The notes: a model not told the origin generated them from the letters alone. A stretch of DNA of 64,000 bases from an uncultured Acetatifactor sp. (GCF_910585425.1 NZ_CAJUCP010000025.1:8863-72862), one strand, 5' to 3'; positions 6,991 to 15,632 are shown, counted from the first letter of the stretch. A program made the numbers and translations.

Positions 6991-7100
6991 TTTTTCGGGA
7001 AGCCTTATCATGCCTAATATAAAAAAGCAAAAACACTGAAACTTTGTTATAATTAAATCACCACAAATAACCAAACAAAGGAGTGTTTCTGCATGATTAA

Positions 7101-7529
7101 TTATAGCAGACACGGATACGAAATTAAAAGGGATTTTACAAACTTTTCACAAAAAATCTCCATTGCATCTGGTACACTATTGTCTGTAGACAAACTCTGT
7201 TGATTCATTCTTTTCTGTCTAAGATATCCTGCATACTGCGGGCTATACATTACAGCTTGAATCAGAAAGCAATTATCTATATCTTCGATTACATCAATGT
7301 ATATAGCGTCATAAATGTTTCCATAAGCATCTACAACCTGTTCCATACCCAACGTTGGGAAATCTCCAGCCTTTATCCTGCGAGATATATCATTTTGGAG
7401 TATTCTCTCAAACTCCCTCAATTCATTCTGGTCATACCTCGTTCTAATATCCGCTTTAGATAGCCTGAATTGGTAAAAGCACTCCCCCGATGCTCTCAGC
7501 TGATGTTTTAAGTGTCTGGTACAGTGCAA
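7101..7529 (-). pseudogene. Degraded hypothetical gene with a frameshift
   Basis: The frame encodes a plausible protein from about KADIRTRYDQNELREF onward, with a helical core and YSPQYAGYLRQKR. Its first ~25 residues look artificial and there is no good ribosome binding site. In a different frame the upstream bases read ALYQTLKTSAESIGGVLLPI, which joins naturally to KADIRTRY. I read this as one gene broken by a frameshift near 7455. No family is recognised. Confidence 0.4.
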
Positions 7530-7541
7530 TCAACTCTGTAG

Positions 7542-7721
7542 TTAATGATGCTTTACACCTGCCACCTTAACCAGAATCTTTTCGTATCTGTTATTTGGTA
7601 TAACAGCTTCTACTTTCTTATGCGTCTTGTTTAAGTTGTCGGTTTCATGTAAAAGTGGTTTAATCTCTTTGCTAAGTTCCAATAGTTTATCTTTTAGCAT
7701 CTTAATGTCCATTTTGCACAT
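7542..7721 (-). CDS. Small helical protein (59 aa), possibly a gene remnant
   Basis: The frame from ATG 7721 to TAA 7542 encodes a lysine-rich, mainly helical product (MKDIK-type start, KLLELSKEIKPLLHE, then NNRYEKILVKVAGVKHH). It lies 12 bases upstream of the broken gene at 7529 and may be co-transcribed or be the N-terminal part of the same decayed gene. No ribosome binding site stands out. Function unknown. Confidence 0.35.
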   Translation of the reverse strand: MCKMDIKMLKDKLLELSKEIKPLLHETDNLNKTHKKVEAVIPNNRYEKILVKVAGVKHH

Positions 7722-7724
7722 CCA

Positions 7725-7740
7725 TGTCTTTTTATAGACA
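7725..7740. promoter_or_regulatory. 16-bp palindrome upstream of the first mini HTH gene
   Basis: TGTCTTTTTATAGACA at 7725-7740 matches, with the same 16-bp length and TGTCT/AGACA arms, TGTCTGAAAATAGACA at 8371-8386 upstream of the paralogous gene. The site is 73-88 bases ahead of its gene start. A shared operator for the two mini HTH proteins is the simplest reading. Confidence 0.5.
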
Positions 7741-7812
7741 TTATAGCCGAATTTTCGGCAATGTTCAACTGAAAAATATCCCTATATACTGAAATGAAAG
7801 AGGAGGGCTAAA

Positions 7813-8016
7813 ATGTTCGATTACAGTCCGCTTTGGGAAACAATGCAAAGAAAAGGGATAACACAATACCAACTCATACATGACCACAAGTTTTCGACAG
7901 GAACTTTGGACGCTCTGCGGAAAAACAAAAGCGTAACCGTCAATACAATAGTCACACTATGTACGCTTTTAAATTGTACACCAAACGATATTCTAAAAGT
8001 TGAAAGAGAAAAATAA
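7813..8016 (+). CDS. Mini XRE-type HTH regulator
   Basis: The 67-residue protein is one Cro/C1-type HTH domain of the HTH_26 kind (LWETMQRKGITQYQLI, TLCTLLNCTPNDILKVE). AGAGGAGGGCTAAA precedes the ATG. It is a paralogue of the protein at 8448 (WETMQRKGITQYQLI versus WQTMSKKGISQYMLI). Both have a similar upstream palindrome. Such stand-alone proteins are common in integrative elements of Firmicutes, so it may be a survivor of a lost element. Target genes are unknown. Confidence 0.75.
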   Translation: MFDYSPLWETMQRKGITQYQLIHDHKFSTGTLDALRKNKSVTVNTIVTLCTLLNCTPNDILKVEREK

Positions 8017-8023
8017 CCGCTAA

Positions 8024-8230
8024 TCATGTGTGCCACCAAGCATCTCCCTCCAGCAGAACTTGCCTAAACCAGATATAGTTATATCTGTCTTCATCGTTCT
8101 CCATTTCTGCCATTAGAAGTGCTTCTTCCGTCCTTGAATCTATGCCTAGCCAGAACATATCATATCGTTTCCAGAAATATGCTACCACGGCTTTTCTGAA
8201 TGACTCAAATGATTTCACTCCCCAATTCAC
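8024..8230 (-). CDS. Small hypothetical protein (68 aa)
   Basis: The frame begins with GTG at 8230, close to AAAGGGG. A second GTG at 8218 is also possible. The product is aromatic and acidic (FWLGIDSRTEEALLMAEME, NYIWFRQVLLEGDAWW), with good coding character and no recognised domain. It is convergent with the mini HTH gene that ends at 8016. It may belong to the same decayed element. Confidence 0.42.
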   Translation of the reverse strand: MNWGVKSFESFRKAVVAYFWKRYDMFWLGIDSRTEEALLMAEMENDEDRYNYIWFRQVLLEGDAWWHT

Positions 8231-8370
8231 CCCCTTTCGTTTCAGGCCTTATAACGGCATGTCTAATCCCCGTTTTGTCTATTGCCTATCCACCCACTAT
8301 CCCATCAAAATATAAAGAGCAGTGTGGACAGGATAGCCAAAACACCAACTATCTTTTCGTGACTCGTTAT

Positions 8371-8386
8371 TGTCTGAAAATAGACA
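8371..8386. promoter_or_regulatory. 16-bp palindrome upstream of the second mini HTH gene
   Basis: TGTCTGAAAATAGACA, the partner of the site at 7725. Its TAGACA arm can also serve as a -35, with TATAAC 16 bp downstream as the -10. A second palindrome, CTTGTA-ATAA-TACAAG, lies at 8415-8430 between the promoter and the gene. Confidence 0.5.
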
Positions 8387-8447
8387 TTCCGTCAATACTC
8401 ATTATAACGATAAACTTGTAATAATACAAGAGCGAAAAGGGTTAGGC

Positions 8448-8648
8448 ATGTATAATTACGACAAGTTGTGGCAGACAATGAGCAAGAAAGGTATTTCTCA
8501 ATATATGCTGATTAATGAATACGAGATATCTGAATCTCTGCTTTACAGATTAAGGCATAATCAGTCGGTAAGTATGCACTCCATCAATAGGCTTTGCGAT
8601 ATCCTTGAATGTGATATTGGAGATATTGTGACGTATTACAGAGAATAG
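8448..8648 (+). CDS. Mini XRE-type HTH regulator (paralogue)
   Basis: The 66-residue HTH protein starts at ATG 8448, preceded by AAAAGGG at six bases. The longer frame upstream lacks a start signal. It shares layout and motifs with the 7813 protein (LWQTMSKKGISQYMLI, DILECDIGDIVTYY). Two palindromes upstream suggest autoregulation. It is probably a DNA-binding regulator of a lost mobile element. No partner gene is left nearby. Confidence 0.75.
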   Translation: MYNYDKLWQTMSKKGISQYMLINEYEISESLLYRLRHNQSVSMHSINRLCDILECDIGDIVTYYRE

Positions 8649-8679
8649 GTGTATTCACCAGAAGAAATAAACAACAGCC

Positions 8680-8905
8680 CTTACTCTTTGCAGTGTGGAT
8701 TGCCCCCGGAAAAATCAGCAGCCACTTGACGAAAATGTCGAGCCTTTTCCTGTGCGTGGTTTCATGCATCAGAATATACCGAAGCTTCACATCCTCATAT
8801 TTCCCGCCCGTCCACGCTTATATTGTTCCTGCCCAGTTTCGGGCATAAGCCACATAGCATATGAAATGAAAGCCAAGAACCAGCACCATCCCCAACTGCC
8901 AAAAA
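8680..8905 (-). pseudogene. Relic of a BlaR1-type M56 membrane metallopeptidase
   Basis: Leftward translation gives LGMVLVLGFHFICYVAYARN, an in-frame stop, then KYEDVKLRYILMHETTHRKR and DIFVKWLLIFPGAIH. The HETTH zinc motif, the LRYIL lead-in and the FVKWLL...AIH segment are typical of BlaR1/MecR1-like M56 peptidases. Only ~75 residues survive, interrupted by a stop. The 380 bases between the mini HTH gene and the response regulator hold nothing else recognisable apart from the promoter near 8988. Confidence 0.55.
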
Positions 8906-8970
8906 CAGACAGGATGACTGCGGCACAAATCCAAGGTTTGAAGCCTTTTCACGCAAAATCCGTCACACAC

Positions 8971-8993
8971 CTGTAACTTTTTTCTGCTATAAT
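8971..8993 (+). promoter_or_regulatory. Promoter with putative response-regulator box
   Basis: TATAAT at 8988-8993 carries an extended TGC. CTGTAACTTT starts at 8971, exactly 17 bp before the -10. The same box and -10 occur at the same spacing before the ABC transporter at 11033. No TTGACA-like -35 exists, as expected for an activator-dependent promoter. Confidence 0.55.
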
Positions 8994-9033
8994 GTGTTCA
9001 TGACACTCTAAAAGAAAAAGGCGGAACACGACT

Positions 9034-9705
9034 ATGACCCACATCTACTATATAGAAGACGATCCTGACATCGCCGCTGCCGTAAAGGAATATCTGGAGC
9101 GGAAAGGCTTCCTCGTCACCCTCTGCGCCACCCTCGCCCAGGCCAGGCAGGCGCTGGAGAACCATCTGCCCACCCTGGTGTTGCTGGACTGGAACATGCC
9201 GGACGGCCACGGGGACAGGCTGTGCCGGTGGATCCGGGACAGATGGAGAGAGCTGCCCATCATCTTCCTCACTGTCCGCAGCGACGCCTCGGACATCGTC
9301 TCCGGCTTCCGGGATGGTGCTGACGATTATGTAGTCAAGCCCTTCCAGCTGGAGGTGCTGCACTCCCGCATCCTAGCGCTGCTGCGCAGGACAGGCAATG
9401 TGGCGGAGCAGTATCTATCCTGCGGCGGCATCCGCATAGACCGGAACCGCCGGACAGTCACCTGCCAATCGGAGGAAATCCCCTTGAGCGCAGCGGAATA
9501 CCAACTGCTCCTGTACCTGATGCAGCACAGGGGAAAGACCCTCACCAGGGAGCAGATCCTTGCCCAGGTATGGGACGTGAACGGAAGCTATGTGAACGAC
9601 AATACCCTCACGGTCACCATGAAGCGGCTGCGGGACAAGCTCCGCCAGCCCGCCTGCCTGAAGACCGTCAGGAGCGTGGGCTACCGCATGGAGGATACCT
9701 TATGA
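9034..9705 (+). CDS. OmpR/PhoB family response regulator
   Basis: The 223-residue protein has an N-terminal receiver (acidic EDD near residue 7, phospho-acceptor Asp in LLLDWNMPDGHGD, conserved Lys in DDYVVKPF) and a C-terminal winged helix (LSAAEYQLLLYLMQHRG, REQILAQVWDVNG, TVTMKRLRDKL, TVRSVGYRM). It overlaps the histidine kinase by four bases and lies two genes upstream of an FtsX-type ABC transporter. Such modules usually sense and expel cell-envelope-active peptides. It probably activates its own promoter and that of the transporter through the shared CTGTAA box. Confidence 0.9.
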   Translation: MTHIYYIEDDPDIAAAVKEYLERKGFLVTLCATLAQARQALENHLPTLVLLDWNMPDGHGDRLCRWIRDRWRELPIIFLTVRSDASDIVSGFRDGADDYVVKPFQLEVLHSRILALLRRTGNVAEQYLSCGGIRIDRNRRTVTCQSEEIPLSAAEYQLLLYLMQHRGKTLTREQILAQVWDVNGSYVNDNTLTVTMKRLRDKLRQPACLKTVRSVGYRMEDTL

Positions 9706-10964
9706 GCACACGGAAGAATGTTCTTGTCACCCTGGGGCTGACGATGTCCGCAAGCCTCCTGGCCGCCGCCCTGGCCGTGCTGTTCTTTACCTTCCATTAC
9801 GGGCGCCTGCAGTTCGACCTGCTGAACGCGGTCTGCGGGGAGGTTGTGGAGCAGGATCCGGAGGCCAGGAGGATCATTGCCGCCGCCCTGAAGGAGTACA
9901 CGGGCGGGAACGCCGACGGTACTGCCGTGGAAGACATCCTGTGGTCCCTGGGATACCGGGTCAGCGACTTCTCCGTCCCCACCTACAGGCAGAGCCTCTG
10001 GTGCATCGGGGCCGGGTTCCTGGCAGGGAGCCTGCTCTTCGCCTGCACCTGGGCTTACCGCAACCGCCGGGAGGCCCTGCGCGTCCAGGCCCTGACGGCA
10101 TATCTGGAACAGGCCTGCACCGGCGCCGCCCCCATCCTTTCCGCCTCCGTGGAGGCGTCCTCCAGGGAAGCGTCCTCCAGGGAAGCGTCCTCCGGGGAGC
10201 CTGCCACAGGGGAGGACGATTTCTCCAGGCTGGAGGATGAGATCTACAAGACCGTCACATCCCTCTATCAGGCGAAGGAGGCTGCCCTCCGGGCCAGGAA
10301 CGGCTTTGCGGAGAACCTGTCCAACATCGCCCATCAGATCAGGACTCCCATCACCGCCATCTCCCTGTCCCTGCAAATATTGGAATATGACCGTGCCCGA
10401 AAAGCTTCCGGCGCCCAGGCCCATCTGGAGCAGATACAAAAGCAGCTCCAGCGCCTGACCCATCTGGAGGAGGCCCTGCTGCTCCTGTCCCGCATCGATG
10501 CCGGGGCCCTGGCCCTGCAGAGGGAAGAAGTGGACGTCTTCACCCTGCTGACCCTTGCGGCGGAAAACCTGCAGGAGCTGCTGGCCGCATCCGCCGTCTC
10601 CCTGGACATACCGGAGCAGGGTGGCATGCGGATCCTGGCGGATCTGGACTGGACCATGGAGGCGGTGATGAACCTGATGAAGAACTGCATGGAGCACGGC
10701 GGAGGAGGGACGATCCACTGTTCCTACGCCCAGAACCCCCTGTATACGGAAATCCTGATCTGGGACCAGGGCCAGGGCTTCGCCAAAGAGGACATGCCCC
10801 ATCTCTTCGAGCGCTTCTACCGGGGGCAGAACGCTGCCAGGGGCGGCATCGGCATCGGGCTGGCCCTGGCAAAGGAGATCATCCAACGCCAGAACGGCAC
10901 CCTCCGGGCCAGGAACCGGTCGGCCGGAGGCGCTCTTTTCGAGATTCGCTTCTACAGTCACTGA
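9702..10964 (+). CDS. Sensor histidine kinase partnered with the OmpR regulator
   Basis: The 420-residue kinase starts at the ATGA overlap at 9702. It has two membrane helices (residues ~8-30 and ~98-120) flanking a ~65-residue outer loop, then a linker with a small repeat (EASSREASSREASSGE), HisKA with IAHQIRTPIT (His ~211), and HATPase_c with NLMKNCMEHGG, WDQGQGF and GIGIGLALAK. The acceptor block has His-Gln instead of the usual His-Glu. The compact sensor loop is typical of kinases that work with an ABC transporter. The signal is unknown. Confidence 0.88.
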   Translation: MSTRKNVLVTLGLTMSASLLAAALAVLFFTFHYGRLQFDLLNAVCGEVVEQDPEARRIIAAALKEYTGGNADGTAVEDILWSLGYRVSDFSVPTYRQSLWCIGAGFLAGSLLFACTWAYRNRREALRVQALTAYLEQACTGAAPILSASVEASSREASSREASSGEPATGEDDFSRLEDEIYKTVTSLYQAKEAALRARNGFAENLSNIAHQIRTPITAISLSLQILEYDRARKASGAQAHLEQIQKQLQRLTHLEEALLLLSRIDAGALALQREEVDVFTLLTLAAENLQELLAASAVSLDIPEQGGMRILADLDWTMEAVMNLMKNCMEHGGGGTIHCSYAQNPLYTEILIWDQGQGFAKEDMPHLFERFYRGQNAARGGIGIGLALAKEIIQRQNGTLRARNRSAGGALFEIRFYSH

Positions 10965-10965
10965 T

Positions 10966-10988
10966 CTGTAAGTTTCATCTGCTATACT
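10966..10988 (+). promoter_or_regulatory. Promoter of the ABC transporter with regulator box
   Basis: CTGTAAGTTT at 10966 is 17 bp before the -10 TATACT at 10983-10988, itself inside TCTGCTATA, matching the response-regulator promoter. A further CTGTAAGG lies at 10993. This gives the transporter its own start within the operon. Confidence 0.55.
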
Positions 10989-11032
10989 GTATCTGTAAGG
11001 CAATCCTGCAGATCAGAAAGGAGCAACTCAAT

Positions 11033-11737
11033 ATGGAAATCCTAAAATGCCAGGGCGTCCGAAAAGTATACGGCGCCGGCGACAATCAGGTAAGAGCATT
11101 GGACGGAATCGACCTGTCCGTAGACAAGGGGGAATTCGTGGCAATCGTGGGCGCGTCCGGCTCGGGCAAGTCCACCCTGCTGCACATCCTGGGCACCGTG
11201 GACAAGCCCACAGAGGGGACTGTCATCATAGACGGCACCCACCTCTCCAGGCTGAATCCGACCCAGGCGGCAATCTTCCGGCGCAGGAAGGTGGGGCTGG
11301 TGTACCAGTTCTACAACCTGATCCCCACCCTCACCGTGCGCAGGAACATCCTGATGCCCCTGGCCCTGGACAAAAAGAAGCCCAATCAGGAATATTTTCA
11401 AAAAGTGGTAGACACCCTGGGAATCGCAGACCGCCTGGAGGCGCTGCCTGGCCAATTGTCCGGCGGCCAGCAGCAGCGGGTGGCCATCGCCCGCTCCCTG
11501 ATCTACCGCCCCGCGCTGCTTTTGGCGGACGAGCCCACGGGGAACCTGGACCAGAAGAATTCCAGGGAAATCATGGACATGCTCAAGCTCTCCAACCGCA
11601 GCCTGGAGCAGACCATCTTACTGATCACCCATGACGAAAAGATAGCCCTGGAGGCGGAGCGCATCATCACCGTCCAGGACGGGCGCATCATAAGCGATGA
11701 ACGGAGGGAGGTGAAAGCGCTGTCTGCGGAGGCATGA
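11033..11737 (+). CDS. ABC transporter ATP-binding protein (MacB/LolD type)
   Basis: The 234-residue protein has Walker A GASGSGKST, a Q-loop, signature LSGGQQQRVAIARSL, Walker B LLLADEPTGNLD and a switch His (LLITHDE). These are typical of the MacB/LolD/BceA group that drives FtsX-like permeases. An AAAGGAGC site precedes the ATG. It overlaps the permease by four bases. It probably powers a mechanotransmission-type transporter for peptide antibiotics or lipoproteins. The substrate is not visible from sequence. Confidence 0.92.
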   Translation: MEILKCQGVRKVYGAGDNQVRALDGIDLSVDKGEFVAIVGASGSGKSTLLHILGTVDKPTEGTVIIDGTHLSRLNPTQAAIFRRRKVGLVYQFYNLIPTLTVRRNILMPLALDKKKPNQEYFQKVVDTLGIADRLEALPGQLSGGQQQRVAIARSLIYRPALLLADEPTGNLDQKNSREIMDMLKLSNRSLEQTILLITHDEKIALEAERIITVQDGRIISDERREVKALSAEA

Positions 11738-13974
11738 CGGCGCTGGGCATCATGTGGAAAGAATATTCATCCGATTACAGGAAGAACAACCCCTCCTCCA
11801 GCCTGTCCGTGAGGCTTTCGGCCCTGATCTCGGCGCTGCTGCTCTCCCTTCTGTGCTGTCTGTTCTATAACATGTGGAAATATGAGGTGGAGCGGATCGT
11901 GCTGGAGGAGGGCGGCTGGCAGAGCCGTCTGACGGGAGAGCTTCACGGGGACGCCCTGGACGCCATCCGGGATTTTGCCACTGTGGAGGACGCAGTCGTG
12001 AACGAGCAGAGGAGCCGGGACGGAGAGACGGTGACAGACCTCTATTTCCGCCATTACAGGGACGTCCTGGCGGACACGCCCCGCATCGCCGCGCTGGCGG
12101 GGATTCCCCCGGAGAAGATTTCCTATCACCATCAGCTCCTGGCGCTGTACCTGATCCGGGATCCCCAGGACACCGCGCCCAGGCTGGTGTTTCCCCTGTT
12201 CCTCCTGATCACGGTGGTGGCGGCCTCCTCCCTGATTGTCATCATACACAATTCCTTTGCCGTGTCCATGAACGCCAGGATCCATCAGTTCGGCATCTTC
12301 TCCAGCATCGGGGCCACGCCGAAGCAGATCCGCACCTGTCTCCTGCAGGAGGCCGCCTCGCTCTGCGCCCTGCCGGTGCTTCTGGGGAATCTCCTCGGTA
12401 TCGGGGGCGGGATAGGGCTGATGCTCCTGACGAATGTCCTGCTGGGCAGCGATATGGGCCGCCATGAGGCAAGCCCCGCATACCATCCCCTGGTTCTGGC
12501 AGCCACCCTGCTGGTCACGGCAGCCACCATATGGATCTCCGCCTGGCTGCCTGCCAGGAAGCTGAGCAGGCTCACGCCCCTGGAGGCCATCCGCAACACC
12601 GGGGAGCTGGGGCTGAAGCGCAGGAAACGCTCCCCCATCCTCAGCCTCCTGTTCGGCGTGGAGGGGGAGCTGGCGGGCAATGCCCTGAAGGCCCAGCGCA
12701 GGGCCCTGCGGACGGCCTCGCTGTCCCTCCTGTTCTCCTTTATGGCCTTTACCATGATGCAGTGCTTCTTCACCCTCTCCGGCATCAGCACCAAGGAGAC
12801 GTATTTCATGAGATACCTGGATACCTGGGACATCTATGTCACTGTCAAGGACAGCCAGGAGGAAGGCTTCCCTGCGGCGGAGCGCATCCGGGAGCTGGAC
12901 GGCGTGGAGAATGCCATCATGTACCGGAGGGCATGGGCAAAGCGGTTGATCACGGAGGACCAGCTTAGCGATGAGATGAAGGCCTTCGGCGGATTTTCCC
13001 AGGCCCCCGGGCATCATGCGGCGCAGACGGCGGAGGGCTGGCTGGTGAACGTGCCCCTGGTCATACTGGACGACAGCAGCTTTCTGGCCTATTGCGGGCA
13101 GATTGGGGCCGATCCCCGGCTGGACGGGGCGGTGATCCTGAACCAGATCCGGGACGTGACGAATCCGGACTTCCGGCATCCGGTCTTCTTCCCTTACCTG
13201 AAAAAGGACAGTGTGGGGGAAGCCCCTGTGAGCATCCTGCGGCAGTCCGGCAGGGAGGATATGACGGCCGAGGTTCCGGTGACGGCCTATACCACACAGG
13301 TTCCCGCCCTGCGAGAGGAGTACGCCAAGCTTGACTACTATGAATTAGTACATTTCCTCCCCGCGTCCCTGTGGAAGGAAATCAGCGGGCAGATCGGCGG
13401 CACCGATCAAGATTCCTTTGTCTGCATCCTGGGGAGAGAGGACGCCACCCTGGAGGAGCTGGACGAGCTGGAGGAGCGGATCCATGCCCTCCTGGGCCAA
13501 AGCTACAGGACGGAGAGTGAAAACCGCATCCGGGAATGGGACGCCAACAATGCCCAGATGCAGGGCATGGCGGGCATCTTCGGCGGCTTCTGCGCGCTGC
13601 TGGCTGTCATCGGGCTGGGCAATGTATTCTCCAACACCCTGGGCTTCGTGCGCCAGCGCAGGCGGGAGTTCGCCAGGTACATGTCCGTGGGGCTGACGCC
13701 GGCGTCCCTGCGGAAGATGTTCTGCATCGAGGCGCTGGTCTTAGCGGGGCGGCCTGTCCTGATCACCCTTCCCCTGGCGGCTGCTGTCGTGGCCGCCATG
13801 CTGAAGCTGAGCTATGTGGATGCGGGGGAATTCCTGGCGGAGGCACCTTTGATTCCCATCGGCCTGTTCATGCTGGCCATCCTGGCCTGCGTGGCGCTCA
13901 GTTATCTCCTGGCCTGGCGGAATGTGCGGAAGATCAGCCTGGCGGAGGTCCTGCGGGACGATACCATGATGTAG
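11734..13974 (+). CDS. FtsX-like ABC transporter permease
   Basis: The 746-residue protein has two FtsX halves: helix 1 (~28-48), an outer loop, helices 2-4 (~155-290, including LVFPLFLLITVVAASSLIV), then a fifth helix at ~330-350, a ~250-residue extracellular domain, and three C-terminal helices (~610-635, 655-680, 705-728). It starts inside the ATPase gene (GGAGGCATGA). Size and large ectodomain fit BceB/MacB-like permeases of envelope stress modules; the kinase-regulator pair upstream supports this. It may remove antimicrobial peptides from the membrane. Confidence 0.88.
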   Translation: MTALGIMWKEYSSDYRKNNPSSSLSVRLSALISALLLSLLCCLFYNMWKYEVERIVLEEGGWQSRLTGELHGDALDAIRDFATVEDAVVNEQRSRDGETVTDLYFRHYRDVLADTPRIAALAGIPPEKISYHHQLLALYLIRDPQDTAPRLVFPLFLLITVVAASSLIVIIHNSFAVSMNARIHQFGIFSSIGATPKQIRTCLLQEAASLCALPVLLGNLLGIGGGIGLMLLTNVLLGSDMGRHEASPAYHPLVLAATLLVTAATIWISAWLPARKLSRLTPLEAIRNTGELGLKRRKRSPILSLLFGVEGELAGNALKAQRRALRTASLSLLFSFMAFTMMQCFFTLSGISTKETYFMRYLDTWDIYVTVKDSQEEGFPAAERIRELDGVENAIMYRRAWAKRLITEDQLSDEMKAFGGFSQAPGHHAAQTAEGWLVNVPLVILDDSSFLAYCGQIGADPRLDGAVILNQIRDVTNPDFRHPVFFPYLKKDSVGEAPVSILRQSGREDMTAEVPVTAYTTQVPALREEYAKLDYYELVHFLPASLWKEISGQIGGTDQDSFVCILGREDATLEELDELEERIHALLGQSYRTESENRIREWDANNAQMQGMAGIFGGFCALLAVIGLGNVFSNTLGFVRQRRREFARYMSVGLTPASLRKMFCIEALVLAGRPVLITLPLAAAVVAAMLKLSYVDAGEFLAEAPLIPIGLFMLAILACVALSYLLAWRNVRKISLAEVLRDDTMM

Positions 13975-13991
13975 CTTCCGCCATATGACAG

Positions 13992-14024
13992 GCGACGGGA
14001 AGCCTCCTTCAGGCTTCCCGTCGC
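13992..14024. terminator. Strong 14-bp hairpin ending two convergent operons
   Basis: Bases 13992-14005 and 14011-14024 form a perfect 14-bp stem with a five-base loop, 17 bases after the permease stop. A weak T-stretch follows. It probably stops both the FtsX operon and read-through from the facing operon. Confidence 0.75.
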
Positions 14025-14130
14025 TGTGCCATATTTCGTTTTTATGCTCAATCCCATCCCGGCACAGTTCCGCAATCAGCTCTTCCGGTCTGCGCATTCT
14101 GCATCACCAGCGCGCATTATCCAACCCTCC

Positions 14131-14784
14131 TCAGAACTCCTTGCGCTCCATGATCCGGATGCTGATATGGCAGGAGATGCACAGCAGGGCCACGCTGACG
14201 GCCAGGACGGCCGCTATGCCCGCCCCTTCGCTCATTGCGGGCATCCGCTCCCCCAGCGCGTTCAGGTCGATGCCCAGCCTTTCGGCAAGCTTTGCCCCCA
14301 GGACACACACCAAGAAGAAGCCTCCCATGACCATAATCTGGGCTATCCTGCTCTTCTCCGCCTCGAATTTCAGGCGCAGCGGAATCAGGACCACGTTCAG
14401 GCCGATCGCTACAGGCAGCAGCGCCACCGCTGTCATCAGGCCCTCCGCGGGGACAAGGGCGTGCCTGGCCGCTCCGGCCACAATGGCGATTATGCTCCCC
14501 AGAAGCCATCCCACGCCGCACATCAGCAGGGAGAACAGATATTTTTCCAGCACATAGTCCTTTCTGGACACCGGCAGGGAGAACAGGAACGCGTTGCCAT
14601 TGTCGAACTCATCGTAGCTGATGGTGCTGGACGTGAGCGTCGTCCCGATGATCGCCATATAGACCACGATGAAGCTGATATCCTTGATGTAGAAGGACAT
14701 GCCCACTGCCATCACCAGGATGAGCGCCAGGGAATTCCCCATATTTTTCATCAGTCTCAGATCCTTGATCAATAATCCTTTCAT
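14131..14784 (-). CDS. ABC-2 type membrane permease of a YtrAB-like cassette
   Basis: The 217-residue protein has six hydrophobic segments and starts MKGLLIKDLRLMKNMGNSLA, typical of the ABC2_membrane_5 (DUF3 ABC-2) permeases. The conserved SYDEFDNGNAFLFSLPVSRKDYV type block (residues ~58-80) is present. It overlaps the upstream ATPase gene by four bases, with GGGGAGG as ribosome binding site. The substrate is unknown; related GntR-linked transporters respond to cell-wall antibiotics. Confidence 0.82.
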   Translation of the reverse strand: MKGLLIKDLRLMKNMGNSLALILVMAVGMSFYIKDISFIVVYMAIIGTTLTSSTISYDEFDNGNAFLFSLPVSRKDYVLEKYLFSLLMCGVGWLLGSIIAIVAGAARHALVPAEGLMTAVALLPVAIGLNVVLIPLRLKFEAEKSRIAQIMVMGGFFLVCVLGAKLAERLGIDLNALGERMPAMSEGAGIAAVLAVSVALLCISCHISIRIMERKEF

Positions 14785-15632
14785 AATGCCTCCCCCCGTA
14801 TCATCATCATAATCACTTCGTCAATGCTGCCCTTCAGGACGGCAGGCTTCGGATAGTTCTCGCTGTAGAAGCGTTTCTGATTCGTCAGGCAGCTATAGCC
14901 GAAGCTCTCCTTTCTGCTGCGCAGGATATAGCGCTTCTCGATCGTCCGGTACTGCTCTTCGTCCATCTTCAGCACCGCGTAGCTGTCCAGCAGCACGTCC
15001 GTATCCTCATGGAGGACGATCTTCCCATCATGTATCATATAGACGTCGTCGCACAGGCTCTCCAGGTCGCCGGAGATGTGGGAGCTCACCAGAATCCCCC
15101 TGTCCTCGTCCTGCTCCATGAACGCCCGCAGCAGCTCTAAAAGCTCATCCCTTGCCACCACGTCCAGGCCCGCCGTAGGCTCATCCAGGATTAGAAGCTG
15201 CGCCCTGTGGGAAATGGCTGTCAGGACCTTCAGCTTCGCCTTCATCCCCGTGGAGAATTCCTTAATCTTCTGGTTGTCGGGAAGCCCGAACCGCCTGACC
15301 TGCTCCTGGAAGAACGCCCTGTCGAAACGGGCATAGAGGCCGCTCATGACAGGGACGATGTCCCTTATGGTCAGGTAGCCGCTGAATCCCGCGTTGGACA
15401 GGACTACGCCCAGCTTCTGCTTATCCTTTGCGCCGAACTGGCCGCTGTCTTTCCCCAGGATCTCTATCCTGCCGCCGTCGGGCTTAACCAGCCCCAACAC
15501 TGCCTTGAACGTGGTGCTCTTCCCCGCCCCGTTCTGTCCCACCAGCCCGGTCACCCGCCCCGGCAGGACTTCCATGGAGCAGTCCAGCCGGAATGTGCCG
15601 TAGCTTTTCCGTAAATTTTCAATCCTCAACAT
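14781..15632 (-). CDS. ABC transporter ATP-binding protein of a YtrAB-like cassette
   Basis: The 283-residue ATPase has Walker A GQNGAGKST, signature EFSTGMKAKLKVL, Walker B LLILDEPTAGLD and a switch His (VSSHI). The ~60-residue C-terminal extension fits YtrB-like proteins. I start it at the second ATG (15632; MLRIENLRKSYG), because GGAGGG is then well spaced; ATG 15638 lies almost on it. It follows the GntR regulator with no gap and precedes the ABC-2 permease. Confidence 0.87.
   Translation of the reverse strand: MLRIENLRKSYGTFRLDCSMEVLPGRVTGLVGQNGAGKSTTFKAVLGLVKPDGGRIEILGKDSGQFGAKDKQKLGVVLSNAGFSGYLTIRDIVPVMSGLYARFDRAFFQEQVRRFGLPDNQKIKEFSTGMKAKLKVLTAISHRAQLLILDEPTAGLDVVARDELLELLRAFMEQDEDRGILVSSHISGDLESLCDDVYMIHDGKIVLHEDTDVLLDSYAVLKMDEEQYRTIEKRYILRSRKESFGYSCLTNQKRFYSENYPKPAVLKGSIDEVIMMMIRGEAL

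Noticed and set aside
9681..11003. 440-residue leftward frame opposite the histidine kinase
   Set aside because: The kinase and ABC genes on the plus strand carry all expected motifs. The antisense frame is Gly/Gln-rich without domains.
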